From Candidatus Promineifilum breve (GTDB lineage: Bacteria; Chloroflexota; Anaerolineae; Promineifilales; Promineifilaceae): 64,000 nucleotides of DNA. The position numbers were made by a program, and so were the translations under genes. Positions 54,821 through 64,000 of the stretch are shown here, piece after piece. The notes under the pieces were generated by a model. That model was not told where the DNA came from. It ran no database searches and saw only the letters and a program-made list of their open reading frames with translations. Location: NCBI RefSeq assembly GCF_900066015.1, contig NZ_LN890655.1, positions 62,001-126,000 on the forward strand. The letters are read 5' to 3'. How positions within the stretch are numbered: position 1 is the first letter of the stretch; each line of letters begins with the position of its first letter.

Positions 54821-54848
54821 GAATTACGAATTACGAATTACGAATTAG
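54821..54848. repeat. GAATTAC heptamer repeat x4
   Basis: Three exact GAATTAC units and a fourth GAATTAG run from 54821 to 54848, one base before the NnrS-like start codon on the minus strand. No ribosome-binding site is visible in this leader. Confidence 0.85.
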
Positions 54849-54867
54849 GAATGAAGAGACTGAATTG

Positions 54868-55191
54868 CTAATTCTTGATTAGCAGCAGAAGCATGACTAG
54901 CGGGGTCTCGGCGATGACGGTATGGGGTAATTGCGGGGCCATGCGCGCCCAGGCCCCGGCCTCGACAATGTGCTCATCCGCGCCGAATTTCACCCGTGCC
55001 CGGCCGCTGAGGAAGTGGAGGATGGCCGGGAAGGCTGAGGTATGCTCCGATAGCTCTTCGCCGGCGGCAAAACTAAAGAGGACGGCGCTCAGGCGTTCAT
55101 CCTTGTAGAACGTGCGGCTCAGGATGGAAGCGTCGGGAACGGTGGGGGCCAACTCCACCAGGCCGGGAAAAAGCGAATAAAGCTCACTCAT
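54868..55191 (-). CDS. Small cupin-domain protein
   Basis: This 107-residue protein has one cupin fold. FSFAAGEELSEHTSAFPAILHFLSG forms the first motif and GAWARMAPQLPHTVIAET the second, with His/Glu residues for a metal. Enzymatic or sensory role is unknown. The ATG at 55189-55191 overlaps the DUF1858 gene by eight bases. Confidence 0.8.
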   Translation of the reverse strand: MSELYSLFPGLVELAPTVPDASILSRTFYKDERLSAVLFSFAAGEELSEHTSAFPAILHFLSGRARVKFGADEHIVEAGAWARMAPQLPHTVIAETPLVMLLLLIKN

Positions 55192-55441
55192 AATTCGGTA
55201 CTCGTGTGGTCTGTATGACGGCCAGTAGTTCGGCCAGAAAATCGTCCACCGGCAGGCGATAGACCAGCGCGGCATCGTTGATCGTGTAGAAGGGGGCGAC
55301 GGCGCAACCGACACATGCCATGGCATGATTTTGGAACACGTCGGCCGTGTTCGGCCAACGCTCCAACACATCGGTGATGATCATCTCACCCAGCGCCTCT
55401 GGCGTGGGCGCCTTTGGCGTGGGCAACGGTATCTGCTCCAT
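55184..55441 (-). CDS. DUF1858 (hybrid-cluster-associated disulfide domain) protein
   Basis: This 85-residue protein shows the DUF1858 pattern MIITDVLERWPNTADVFQNHAMACVGCAVAPFYTI, with the CxxC pair. Such domains occur near hybrid-cluster proteins and in nitrosative-stress genes, perhaps as thiol or iron-sulfur modules. It overlaps the cupin gene by eight bases, suggesting joint translation. Confidence 0.85.
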   Translation of the reverse strand: MEQIPLPTPKAPTPEALGEMIITDVLERWPNTADVFQNHAMACVGCAVAPFYTINDAALVYRLPVDDFLAELLAVIQTTRVPNYE

Positions 55442-55463
55442 CGCGTCACCTTGCTAATCAAGC

Positions 55464-55503
55464 CCCGACAGGTGGGCGTCAGCGACGACGCCCACCTGTC
55501 GGG
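55464..55503. terminator. Perfect 17-bp hairpin between cytochrome and DUF1858 genes
   Basis: CCCGACAGGTGGGCGTC (55464-55480) and its exact complement (55487-55503) flank a six-base loop. A T-run is weak on both strands. It may be a processing or partial termination site for the minus-strand run. Confidence 0.65.
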
Positions 55504-55514
55504 TTTATAGTGGC

Positions 55515-55934
55515 CTACTCGTGCAACGTACGAATGTAGGCGATGATGTCCATCAACTGCGCATCGGTCAGCGCCGGGTTGCCGCCCTTGGGAGGCATAT
55601 CGACGCCGGTCGTGTTATCCGGATGGCCCACAGGCCGGCCGGTCTTGACGAACTCCAGCAGCTCCTGATCATTCACACTCAACAGAAACTCGCTGGTCGT
55701 GAACGGCTTGCCCAGCCCCTCGACGCCAACGCCGCCCGGCCCGTGGCAGGCGATGCAGACGGTGTCGAACTGCGTCTTGCCCGCCGCCGCGTCGCCGGCG
55801 CTGGTGGCCGTGGCTTGGGGGACTTCGGCCACAGGCTCGCTACTCTCGCCGCCGCCGCCGCCGCCACCGCAGGCGGCCAAAGCCAATACCACCAGAAGGG
55901 CCAACAAGGCCAGAATCGTGTACTTACGCATCAT
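55515..55934 (-). CDS. Monoheme cytochrome c lipoprotein
   Basis: This 139-residue protein starts with a lipoprotein signal (LALLVVLALAACGG; lipobox LAAC), then a Gly-rich linker and a small cytochrome c domain with CIACH and the distal Met in VDMPPKGG. It should carry electrons on the outer membrane face and could feed NosZ, given the neighbouring genes. Two ATGs (55934 and 55931) are possible. GGAG lies upstream. Confidence 0.9.
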   Translation of the reverse strand: MMRKYTILALLALLVVLALAACGGGGGGGESSEPVAEVPQATATSAGDAAAGKTQFDTVCIACHGPGGVGVEGLGKPFTTSEFLLSVNDQELLEFVKTGRPVGHPDNTTGVDMPPKGGNPALTDAQLMDIIAYIRTLHE

Positions 55935-56062
55935 CTCTTACTACTCTCCTCAAAAATTTGTTGGTCTTCTCGGCCATCATGCCGGTTGCCTGATCGCCGA
56001 TTGACCTGAATCCGGTCGGGCGCGCCACAGGTATCTGTCGCCTTTCCCGATGCCTGATCTCT

Positions 56063-56068
56063 ATTATA
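56063..56068 (-). promoter_or_regulatory. Candidate -10 box of the cytochrome c gene
   Basis: TATAAT matches consensus exactly on the minus strand. No good -35 lies 16-18 bases upstream, which would suit an activator-dependent promoter. The leader would be about 120 bases. Confidence 0.4.
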
Positions 56069-56086
56069 CTAACATCTGCCCGTCTC

Positions 56087-56653
56087 TCATTGTTCCATAC
56101 CGTGGCCCATCTCGATCATCAGCTCCCCGGCCATCAGACCGGCCGTTAGCTCATCGAAGGTCATCACCATCGCCTCCGGCTGATCGAAGGCCAGCGCGCG
56201 GGCATCCTCTTCGTTGGCGACGGCGGCCACGCCCGTACCCATCGGCGTCATCAGACCGGCGCTCATCACAAACCACGCTTCCTCGGCCCGCAGCCATTCG
56301 GCCGTATTGACATCATGCACCCAGGTCGAGGCGCGCTCCTCAGCGTTCTCGTGCATAAACTTGAGCATCTCGCCCACGTCGTCGAAGCGACGGGCTTCGC
56401 CATCGACCGTCCAATAGGCCGCGGCGAAATTGGCCTCGTTGATGATCATGTTACATTCGCTGCACACGTCCTGCCCGAAGATGATCTCCGGCGGCTCGTT
56501 GGCGAAATCCTCGCCGCCGCCGCAGGCCGCCAACAGAAGAAGGCCAACCAACACCGGCAACAGGCCCCGCGCCCGGCGGCTCCAGTTACCCAAAGCCCTG
56601 AAGGCACTTCTTGCTGCCCGACCATTAACCCTAGACCTCCCTTCGCTGATCAT
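56087..56653 (-). CDS. nosL: NosL-type copper-binding lipoprotein (copy 1)
   Basis: This 188-residue protein has a long positively charged N-region, a hydrophobic stretch and the lipobox LAAC. The NosL domain follows with CSECNMI (the Cu(I) site), ARRFDDVGEMLKFMHE, and the C-terminal MVMTFDELTAG. NosL delivers copper to NosZ. GGAGGAG seven bases before the ATG fixes the start. It is about 60-70% like the adjacent copy by eye. Confidence 0.93.
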   Translation of the reverse strand: MISEGRSRVNGRAARSAFRALGNWSRRARGLLPVLVGLLLLAACGGGEDFANEPPEIIFGQDVCSECNMIINEANFAAAYWTVDGEARRFDDVGEMLKFMHENAEERASTWVHDVNTAEWLRAEEAWFVMSAGLMTPMGTGVAAVANEEDARALAFDQPEAMVMTFDELTAGLMAGELMIEMGHGMEQ

Positions 56654-56656
56654 CGC

Positions 56657-57193
56657 TCACTCCTCCTTCAGGCCCGGCCCCATCTGGAGCTTGACCTCGC
56701 CGGCGGCGATCCCGGTCACAATCTCATCGAAGGTCATCACCAGCGCCTCCGGTTGATCGAAGGCCAGCGCGCGGGCATCCTCTTCGTTGGCGACAGAGAC
56801 GACGCCCGTCCCCATCGGCGTCACCAGACCGGCGTTCATTACGAACCAGGCGTCTTCCGCTCGCACCCACTCGCCCGTATTGACGTCATGAACCCAGGTT
56901 GATGCTCTCTCTTCCTGTCTTTTTTGCATAAACCCCAGCATCCCGCCGATATCGTCGAACCGGCGGGCTTCGCCAGCCGTTGTCCAATAAGCCGCGGCAT
57001 GGTTTATGTCGTTGATGATCATGTTACAGCCGCTGCATACGTCCTGGCCTACTACGATCTCCGGCGGATCATTGGCGAAATCCTCGCCGCCGCCGCCGCA
57101 GGCTACCAGCAGCAGGCAGAAGACGATCACCCACAGGCCACCGACGGCCGTCCGCCGTCGTGTAAAGGCCGGACTCCCAAAAACCCCACTCAT
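56657..57193 (-). CDS. nosL: NosL-type copper-binding lipoprotein (copy 2)
   Basis: This 178-residue lipoprotein (lipobox LVAC) has CSGCNMI, ARRFDDIGGMLGFMQK, and LVMTFDEIVTG. It is the tandem paralog of copy 1 and lies three bases before it. The start at 57191-57193 overlaps the nosY stop by four bases. Confidence 0.92.
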   Translation of the reverse strand: MSGVFGSPAFTRRRTAVGGLWVIVFCLLLVACGGGGEDFANDPPEIVVGQDVCSGCNMIINDINHAAAYWTTAGEARRFDDIGGMLGFMQKRQEERASTWVHDVNTGEWVRAEDAWFVMNAGLVTPMGTGVVSVANEEDARALAFDQPEALVMTFDEIVTGIAAGEVKLQMGPGLKEE

Positions 57194-58020
57194 ATCACTC
57201 CTCTCTTCTTGAAGACCCAGGTCGCCAGCAGAAAAGGCAAGACCACCCAGGCCAGTAATAAACCGACCAGCATGGGCCACAACGCCCCGCCATAGGTGCG
57301 AAAGGCGTAGATGCCCGCCGGCCCTAAGACTTCCAGGTTTTGCCGCAGATCGAACACGGCCGCCAGCTTGAATACCTGTAGCGGGTTGATGAGCGCCAGT
57401 GTCAGCAGTTGCTCCACTTTCAGTCCCACTACAACGGCCGTGCCCATCAATCCCAGATCGCCGAAATAGACCAGCACCAGCCACAGGAACAGCGCCAGAC
57501 CCACGGCCGTGGCCGCCCGTTTCACGGCGGCCGAGATGAGAAAGCCGAGGCTGAGGCTGGCCACCGCCAGCAACACCGACAGGATGAGCAGCGTCAAAAA
57601 GACGCGAAAATCACCCCCGCCGCCCTTGATGACCATGAAAACGCCGGTCAGGCCGAAGCCGATGACCAGCGCCGCGGTCAAGGCCAGCGCCAGACCGACA
57701 AACTTGCCCAGCAACAACTCCGCGCCGCTGATCGGTTGGGCCAGCAGATAGATGAGCGTGCCTTTTTCGCGCTCTCCGGCCAGACTCATCGCCCCCAGCG
57801 TCAGGCCCATCAGCGGCACGATGAGCAGGATGAGGTTGATCAGCCCGGCGGTGGTGCGGCCGAAGCCGGCCACGCCGAAGCTGCCCGCGCCGGACACGGA
57901 GAACCAGGCCAACGCCAGCGATAACGCGGCAAAAGCGATGGCATAGAGCAGGAACCAGCGGTTGCGAAAGGCATCGCGCAGTTCCTTTTGAATCAGGGTC
58001 AATACGTTCTCAAAATCCAT
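57190..58020 (-). CDS. nosY: NosY ABC transporter permease
   Basis: This 276-residue protein has six membrane helices of the ABC-2 type. It starts NVLTLIQKELRDAFRNRWFLLYAI and carries GEREKGTLIYLLAQPISGAELLLGK. With NosF and NosD it forms the complex needed to build the copper-sulfur centre of NosZ, probably by moving sulfur or copper. It is coupled to nosL copy 2. Confidence 0.93.
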   Translation of the reverse strand: MDFENVLTLIQKELRDAFRNRWFLLYAIAFAALSLALAWFSVSGAGSFGVAGFGRTTAGLINLILLIVPLMGLTLGAMSLAGEREKGTLIYLLAQPISGAELLLGKFVGLALALTAALVIGFGLTGVFMVIKGGGGDFRVFLTLLILSVLLAVASLSLGFLISAAVKRAATAVGLALFLWLVLVYFGDLGLMGTAVVVGLKVEQLLTLALINPLQVFKLAAVFDLRQNLEVLGPAGIYAFRTYGGALWPMLVGLLLAWVVLPFLLATWVFKKRGVI

Positions 58021-58025
58021 CGCCT

Positions 58026-58904
58026 TTACTCCACCGAGAAGTCATCGACTTCGATGCCCGCTTTCTGTAGCGCGTTCAACACTTTGCCCTTCGCGCCGGG
58101 GGCCACGTGGACACGCACCCCACGGCCGTTGCGACTGACCGGCATCCCCAACCCTTCCAACGTTTCCAGCGCCGGGTCGATGCCCGCCTCCGGCAGATAG
58201 AGATGCAGCGTCGTTTCCCACCCCAATTGCCGTTCCAGTTGGTCGGGCGGCGAATCGACGACCAGACGGCCGCCTTCCAGCAACAGCACCCGGTCGGCCA
58301 GGGCCGTCACTTCGTCCAGATGGTGGGAGGAGAAGATCATCGTCTTGCCATCGCGCTTCAGCGAGCGCAACAGCAGCAGGAACTCCTCGCGGGAGCGGAT
58401 GTCGAGGCTGGCCGTCGGCTCATCCAGGACGAGGATGGGCGGATCCGACAACAGGGCGGCGGCTAACGCCAGTCGCTGCTTCAGACCGCCCGATAGCTCG
58501 CCCACCCGCTTATCGACGTGGGCAGTCAGGCGCACCTGCTCCAGCAGCGGGCTGAAGTCGTAGCCGTCGGGCACTTTTTTCAGCCGGGCGTAGAAGATGA
58601 GCGTCTCGGCCACGCTCATGTCGTCGTGGAAGCTCAACTCCTGAGGCACAAAGCCGATTTGCCGCCGCACTTCCTTGCTCTGCCGGCGCACGTCCAGGCC
58701 ATTGATGAGAATTTCGCCTTCGTAGGGAAATAAATTAAGCAGGCAGCGCACGGCCGTCGTCTTGCCGGCTCCGTTGGCCCCCCAGAGGGCCACCGCTTCA
58801 CCCGTCCCGACAGAGAAGGACAGGTCATCGACGGCCGTGAACCGCCCGAATCGTTTGGTCAGATTGCGTACTTCAATCGCCTGAGCGACTGGTAGCTTCT
58901 CCAT
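58026..58904 (-). CDS. nosF: NosF ABC transporter ATPase
   Basis: This 292-residue ATPase has Walker A GANGAGKTT, the signature LSGGLKQRL, and Walker B ILVLDEPTASLD. It drives NosY. I prefer the second ATG (58902-58904) because GGAG lies eight bases upstream; the first (58919) overlaps nosD and adds five codons. The last 80 residues are a small extra domain, as in NosF proteins. Confidence 0.94.
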   Translation of the reverse strand: MEKLPVAQAIEVRNLTKRFGRFTAVDDLSFSVGTGEAVALWGANGAGKTTAVRCLLNLFPYEGEILINGLDVRRQSKEVRRQIGFVPQELSFHDDMSVAETLIFYARLKKVPDGYDFSPLLEQVRLTAHVDKRVGELSGGLKQRLALAAALLSDPPILVLDEPTASLDIRSREEFLLLLRSLKRDGKTMIFSSHHLDEVTALADRVLLLEGGRLVVDSPPDQLERQLGWETTLHLYLPEAGIDPALETLEGLGMPVSRNGRGVRVHVAPGAKGKVLNALQKAGIEVDDFSVE

Positions 58905-58908
58905 GGTC

Positions 58909-60333
58909 TTACTCTCCATGGCTCAAACCCCCGGTTTGTGTCGCCAGGGGCGACGGCATGTGATAGCGTCGCCGGCCGACGCGCAAGATGATGAACAAGG
59001 CCAGCAGGGCTAACGGCAGAAGAAAGACGGGCCAAAGCTCCCCTTCGCCGGCGTCGATGGGCAGCGGCGCGGCCGTGGGCATCACCGGCTGGGTCAGTGG
59101 CTTTTCGTCCACCAGGATAGGCTGCGGGCGCACCAGCGGGAAGGCACGCGCGGCAAAATCGACAGCGTTGACGACCGGACTGTAGAGGAAAAGGCGCAGT
59201 TCCGGCCGGCTACCCAGGAGATTATCCAGCAATCGCTCGGCGCGGTAGGCGATTTCGCCCACGCCGTCGGCGTCGCCATCGTAGCCGGCGTAGTCGCTCC
59301 AATAGTTGCCGCGATCGCTCACCGTCCATTCGTTGTCGCGCAGTTGCCCGCCGCCGGCCACGACGATCTGCTGCTCGTTTTCGATAAAGCTGTTGTCGCT
59401 GATCAGGTTGTGGCGCACCGACGGCAGCATCTCGATGGCGATGTCGTTATAGGCGAACAGGTTATTGCGCACGATGCCGGTGCTGTTCAATTCGCGCGGC
59501 GAGCCATCGACAAATGCGCCGACGCGATTGTCCAGAATGCGATTGCCGGTGATGACCGAATCGTCCATGTCCTTCAGGCCGACGCCGTAGCCGCTGGGGC
59601 CGCGATTGAAGGCGATCAGGTTGTCGCGCAGGATCATCCGCCGGCCGTACATGAGATACGCGCCGACCGAGTTATAGGTCAGGCGGTTGCCCTCCATCGT
59701 CGCGTCATCGCAATACATGAAGTGCAGGCCATAGCGGCCATGGGAGAAGTCGTTGTTGCGCAGCGTCATCCGCTCCGAGTACCACAGCACGGCGTCGCGG
59801 CCGTTGCGCGTGACGTTGTTCTCGATGAGCACGTCATCGCTATCCCACAGACGCATCAGATCGCCGCGGCGGGCAATGTCCAACTCCTTGCCGGTGATGT
59901 GGTTGCCGCGCACGATGGTTCCCGGAGCGGCGTTGATGTAGATGCCGAACAGCACGTTTTCCAGCACGTTGTCTTCCACCAGGCCGCGCGGCCCGGCGAT
60001 GATGATGCCCGAATCCTCGCGGTCGAGCGAGTCGCCGGAGTTGCGCACGGTGAAGCCGCGCACGGTGCTGTCGGGGGCCTCGATGCGCAACACGGTGCCC
60101 TTGTTGCCCGCGTCGAGTGTGGCCCCATCAAGGCCAATCAGCGTCAGCGTCTTATCGACGACGAGATTGCCGTGGAACACGCCGCCGGTCACTTCGATGG
60201 TGTCGCCCGGTTCAGCCGCGGCAATCGCCTCGGCCAACTGTTCGGCCGGCACGCGCGTCACACCGTCGGCCCGCGCCACGCGCGCCACGCTGATTGACAT
60301 AATCAACAACAGAACTACCCAATAACGTTTCAT
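58909..60333 (-). CDS. nosD: NosD periplasmic copper-centre maturation protein
   Basis: This 474-residue protein has a signal peptide ending near ARADG, a right-handed beta-helix with repeated N-x-I/L-x2-N turns (IIAGPRGLVEDNVLENVLFGIYIN, NRILDNRVGAFVD), and one membrane helix near the C-terminus (LWPVFLLPLALLALFIIL). It belongs to the NosDFY complex. The C-terminal anchor, absent in some homologs, suits a cell without a periplasm. Confidence 0.93.
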   Translation of the reverse strand: MKRYWVVLLLIMSISVARVARADGVTRVPAEQLAEAIAAAEPGDTIEVTGGVFHGNLVVDKTLTLIGLDGATLDAGNKGTVLRIEAPDSTVRGFTVRNSGDSLDREDSGIIIAGPRGLVEDNVLENVLFGIYINAAPGTIVRGNHITGKELDIARRGDLMRLWDSDDVLIENNVTRNGRDAVLWYSERMTLRNNDFSHGRYGLHFMYCDDATMEGNRLTYNSVGAYLMYGRRMILRDNLIAFNRGPSGYGVGLKDMDDSVITGNRILDNRVGAFVDGSPRELNSTGIVRNNLFAYNDIAIEMLPSVRHNLISDNSFIENEQQIVVAGGGQLRDNEWTVSDRGNYWSDYAGYDGDADGVGEIAYRAERLLDNLLGSRPELRLFLYSPVVNAVDFAARAFPLVRPQPILVDEKPLTQPVMPTAAPLPIDAGEGELWPVFLLPLALLALFIILRVGRRRYHMPSPLATQTGGLSHGE

Positions 60334-60394
60334 ACTTTTATTTCAGGAACAGTCACCGTGTGGATAACTGACTCACTGACCTGCTGAATACTAT

Positions 60395-61051
60395 CTACTG
60401 TTCACTCTCGACCAACGGCTTATAGGCACGCCGTTGGTAGTATAGACCAAACAGAATGAGAGCCACAGCCAGGAAGGCCATCCACAGCCCAATCTGGAAC
60501 GTGGCGATCGTCTCAAACTGACCGACCATGCCCGAGCCGAGAATCGGCGGCACGAACGGGTCAATCGAACTACTGAGCGGCGCATTGGGATCGAGGTTCA
60601 GCCCAAAATGGCGCATCCAGTAGTACATATCACCGATGAAGATGAACGGCCACAGGATGGCCGGCAGGGCGAACAGCAGCGCCCAGGGCGAATGGACAAA
60701 GATGGCCGCCAGCGTCAATAGTACCAGCGCGGCCACGGCCACCATGCTGACCGCCCGCTCCAACTGCGCCGCCTCGCCCAGCGGACGCATACCGATGTAA
60801 TGGTTCAACCCGTCGATCTCGTCCACGTCGCCCGTCATCCGGTTGACGAAGACCTCGACCGATAACCCTTTGGGGTATTGTGGCGCGTGGAGCGTCATTT
60901 TCCAGTAGGGCAGGAACATGGACGCCAGCAACAATATCGCTGCCGCGCCCAGCAGGATATTGGGCAGCCGGTAGAGGGTACGTGTTTTCTCATCGGCCGC
61001 AACCGGCGCGCGCGGCCCAACAAAGCGTCTGAATGCGCTCATGGTTGTCAT
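60395..61051 (-). CDS. Conserved 4-TM membrane protein of the nos locus
   Basis: This 218-residue protein has a soluble N-terminus, a membrane helix (NILLGAAAILLLASMFLPYW), an extracytoplasmic loop with a DGLNHYIGMR motif, two central helices (VAVAALVLLTLAAIFV and WALLFALPAILWPFIFIG) and a final helix. The loop histidines might bind metal or heme. I recall a similar gene between nosZ and nosD in clade II clusters; its function is not known to me. Confidence 0.72.
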   Translation of the reverse strand: MTTMSAFRRFVGPRAPVAADEKTRTLYRLPNILLGAAAILLLASMFLPYWKMTLHAPQYPKGLSVEVFVNRMTGDVDEIDGLNHYIGMRPLGEAAQLERAVSMVAVAALVLLTLAAIFVHSPWALLFALPAILWPFIFIGDMYYWMRHFGLNLDPNAPLSSSIDPFVPPILGSGMVGQFETIATFQIGLWMAFLAVALILFGLYYQRRAYKPLVESEQ

Positions 61052-61109
61052 CTCGCTTACTCAACTTTTCTCCGGAAGGGGAACTTCCAGGAACACAGAG
61101 ATTAGGGAA

Positions 61110-61136
61110 GCTGGGGCAGGTGTTGCCTGCCCCAGC
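61110..61136. terminator. Hairpin downstream of nosZ
   Basis: Eleven-base perfect arms GCTGGGGCAGG (61110-61120) and CCTGCCCCAGC (61126-61136) enclose a five-base loop. No T-run follows, so it could stabilise the nosZ 3' end or attenuate transcription of downstream nos genes. Confidence 0.6.
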
Positions 61137-61176
61137 CTCCGGGGAGGTACGTGAATCGTTAGTCGATGGCCATACC

Positions 61177-63216
<2,040 letters not shown>

Positions 63217-63280
63217 GAATCTTCCATTTCTCCTGTTTCGACGCGCCCCATTAGGGCGTCGCGATAGATAGGGTTAGCAA

Positions 63281-63293
63281 TGGTGACAGGATA
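63281..63293 (-). promoter_or_regulatory. Candidate nosZ -10 and transcript start
   Basis: TATCCT on the minus strand (63293-63288) matches TATAAT at four of six positions. It predicts a start near 63281-63282, giving a leader of about 65 bases ahead of nosZ. No -35 is needed if the palindrome at 63313-63332 binds an activator. Confidence 0.5.
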
Positions 63294-63312
63294 GCGGAAA
63301 AGGGGTGGCGGT

Positions 63313-63332
63313 TCTTTGCAATAATGCAAAGA
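63313..63332. promoter_or_regulatory. Crp/Fnr-type operator ahead of nosZ
   Basis: TCTTTGCA-ATAA-TGCAAAGA is a perfect eight-base palindrome around four bases. Its core TTGCA-N4-TGCAA has the spacing of Fnr/DNR boxes (TTGAT-N4-ATCAA). The centre lies 29.5 bases before the candidate -10, that is at about -41.5. Confidence 0.65.
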
Positions 63333-63394
63333 GGGGCGGGGGAGCAGGGGGGCGGGGGAGCAGGGGAGAAAGAGGGAAAGGGTAAACCAGTTAG

Positions 63395-64000
63395 CTATGA
63401 TTTCGTGGGCGTTTGGCCGGGGTGGGGGATGTCTTCGGCCAGGACGACCAGTTCGTGGGCTTTCAGGAGGGTGATTTTCTTGCGGCCGGTGGCGATGAGG
63501 CCGTCGCTTTCCCATTTGCTGAGGATGCGGCTGACGTTGTAGAGGTTCGTGCCGGTCATCTGGGCCAGGTCTTCGCGGCTCAGGGGCATGTCGATCAAAA
63601 CCCCCTCCTCCGTGCGGCGGCCGAATTGCCGCACCAGCCGCATCAGCGCCCGCGCCACGCGCTGCTCCACGCGCTGCGTCGCCAGCTCCTGGAAGCGGCT
63701 CTGCATCTGGGCGAAGCGCCGGCCGACCATATTCAGCCCGTTGAGGGCCAACTGCGCGTTGTGTTGCATCAGGTCGAGCATCGTCTCGCGCCGCCAGCCA
63801 ACGGCCAGACACGGCTCGATGGCCTCGGCCGATAGCGGATAGGGCAGTTCGTTGAGGGCCATCACGATCCCCAGCCCTTCGCCCGGCCCGAAGTAATTGA
63901 CGATCACCTGATGCCCATCACTCGTCACCTGCGATAGCTTGGCCCGCCCACTGACAAGCACGTAGAGCATGGTCGATTCTTCCCCCTGGTGGAAGAAAAA
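63395..64000 (-). CDS. Crp/Fnr-family transcriptional regulator (partial)
   Basis: The gene runs off the right edge; the frame is open to position 64000. The visible 201 residues include the end of the cyclic-nucleotide-like domain (FFFHQGEESTMLYVLVSGRAKL), the long dimer helix (ALNGLNMVGRRFAQMQSRFQEL), and a winged helix with SREDLAQMTGTNLYNVSRILSKWE. The position that is Glu in Fnr and Crp recognition helices (E-x-x-S/G-R) is Tyr here. N-terminal cysteines, if any, are outside the window. It lies just upstream of nosZ and probably controls it. Confidence 0.9.
   Translation of the reverse strand, partial: FFFHQGEESTMLYVLVSGRAKLSQVTSDGHQVIVNYFGPGEGLGIVMALNELPYPLSAEAIEPCLAVGWRRETMLDLMQHNAQLALNGLNMVGRRFAQMQSRFQELATQRVEQRVARALMRLVRQFGRRTEEGVLIDMPLSREDLAQMTGTNLYNVSRILSKWESDGLIATGRKKITLLKAHELVVLAEDIPHPGQTPTKS

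Noticed and set aside
56087-56110. Fnr-type site ahead of the cytochrome c promoter
   Set aside because: The expected position near 56097 holds no TTG-N8-CAA-like palindrome.

Overview
The window looks like a high-GC chromosome segment from the phylum Chloroflexota, probably an Anaerolineae-type filament or a relative. This is an inference from gene content: a T-box ahead of valS, a lipoprotein-type clade II nosZ, an FtsW–PBP fusion, multi-domain secreted proteins with PKD repeats, and several promoters lying almost on the start codon. About 50 protein genes, one tRNA and one riboswitch are supported. Coding density is high, and many neighbours share ATGA stop/start overlaps. Only one gap longer than 300 bases lacks a gene (25497-25825), and the valS T-box leader fills it.

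Layout. 1-11.7 kb (mostly minus strand): the edge of a probable methyltransferase gene, a GH13 amylase, a universal stress protein, AzlCD amino-acid exporter, a C11-peptidase-like lipoprotein that has lost its catalytic pair, a PHP phosphoesterase (plus strand), an FtsW/RodA polymerase fused to a degenerate penicillin-binding module, and MTA phosphorylase. 12-22.4 kb (plus strand): a membrane DUF4332 protein, a secreted PKD/CAP protein, a Ser/Thr kinase, FtsH, a membrane GAF/HTH protein and LysA. 22.5-28.6 kb (minus): a DUF971 protein, ValS with its T-box, a cyclophilin and a pentaheme cytochrome. 28.5-44.1 kb: a surface-polysaccharide locus with a WecA-type initiator, a polymerase/ligase with TPRs, five glycosyltransferases, two sulfotransferases, a flippase and a GDP-fucose synthase-like enzyme, followed by uridine kinase and tRNA-Thr(CGT). 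44.3-52.8 kb: housekeeping and storage genes (wax ester synthase/DGAT, DUF1992, esterase, M32 carboxypeptidase, LON-domain protein, PEP carboxykinase, CoA-binding protein).

52.8-64.0 kb (minus) is a nitrous-oxide-reduction island. Its order is Crp/Fnr regulator, nosZ, a membrane protein, nosD, nosF, nosY, two tandem nosL genes, a cytochrome c lipoprotein, a DUF1858 protein, a cupin, an NnrS-like membrane protein and two paralogous 4-TM proteins that resemble a fragment of heme-copper oxidase subunit I. A perfect Fnr-type palindrome lies exactly where a class II activator site should be relative to a candidate -10 box for nosZ. The NnrS-like/4-TM/cupin/DUF1858 block is the best candidate here for an under-described system.

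Intergenic gaps repeatedly carry quasi-palindromes built from short repeated words (for example ACACAGAG, CACGGAT, AATCCTGT, GACCGCCG). One 188-bp gap carries a nested three-way-junction palindrome. All calls come from reading the sequence; no database search was run.
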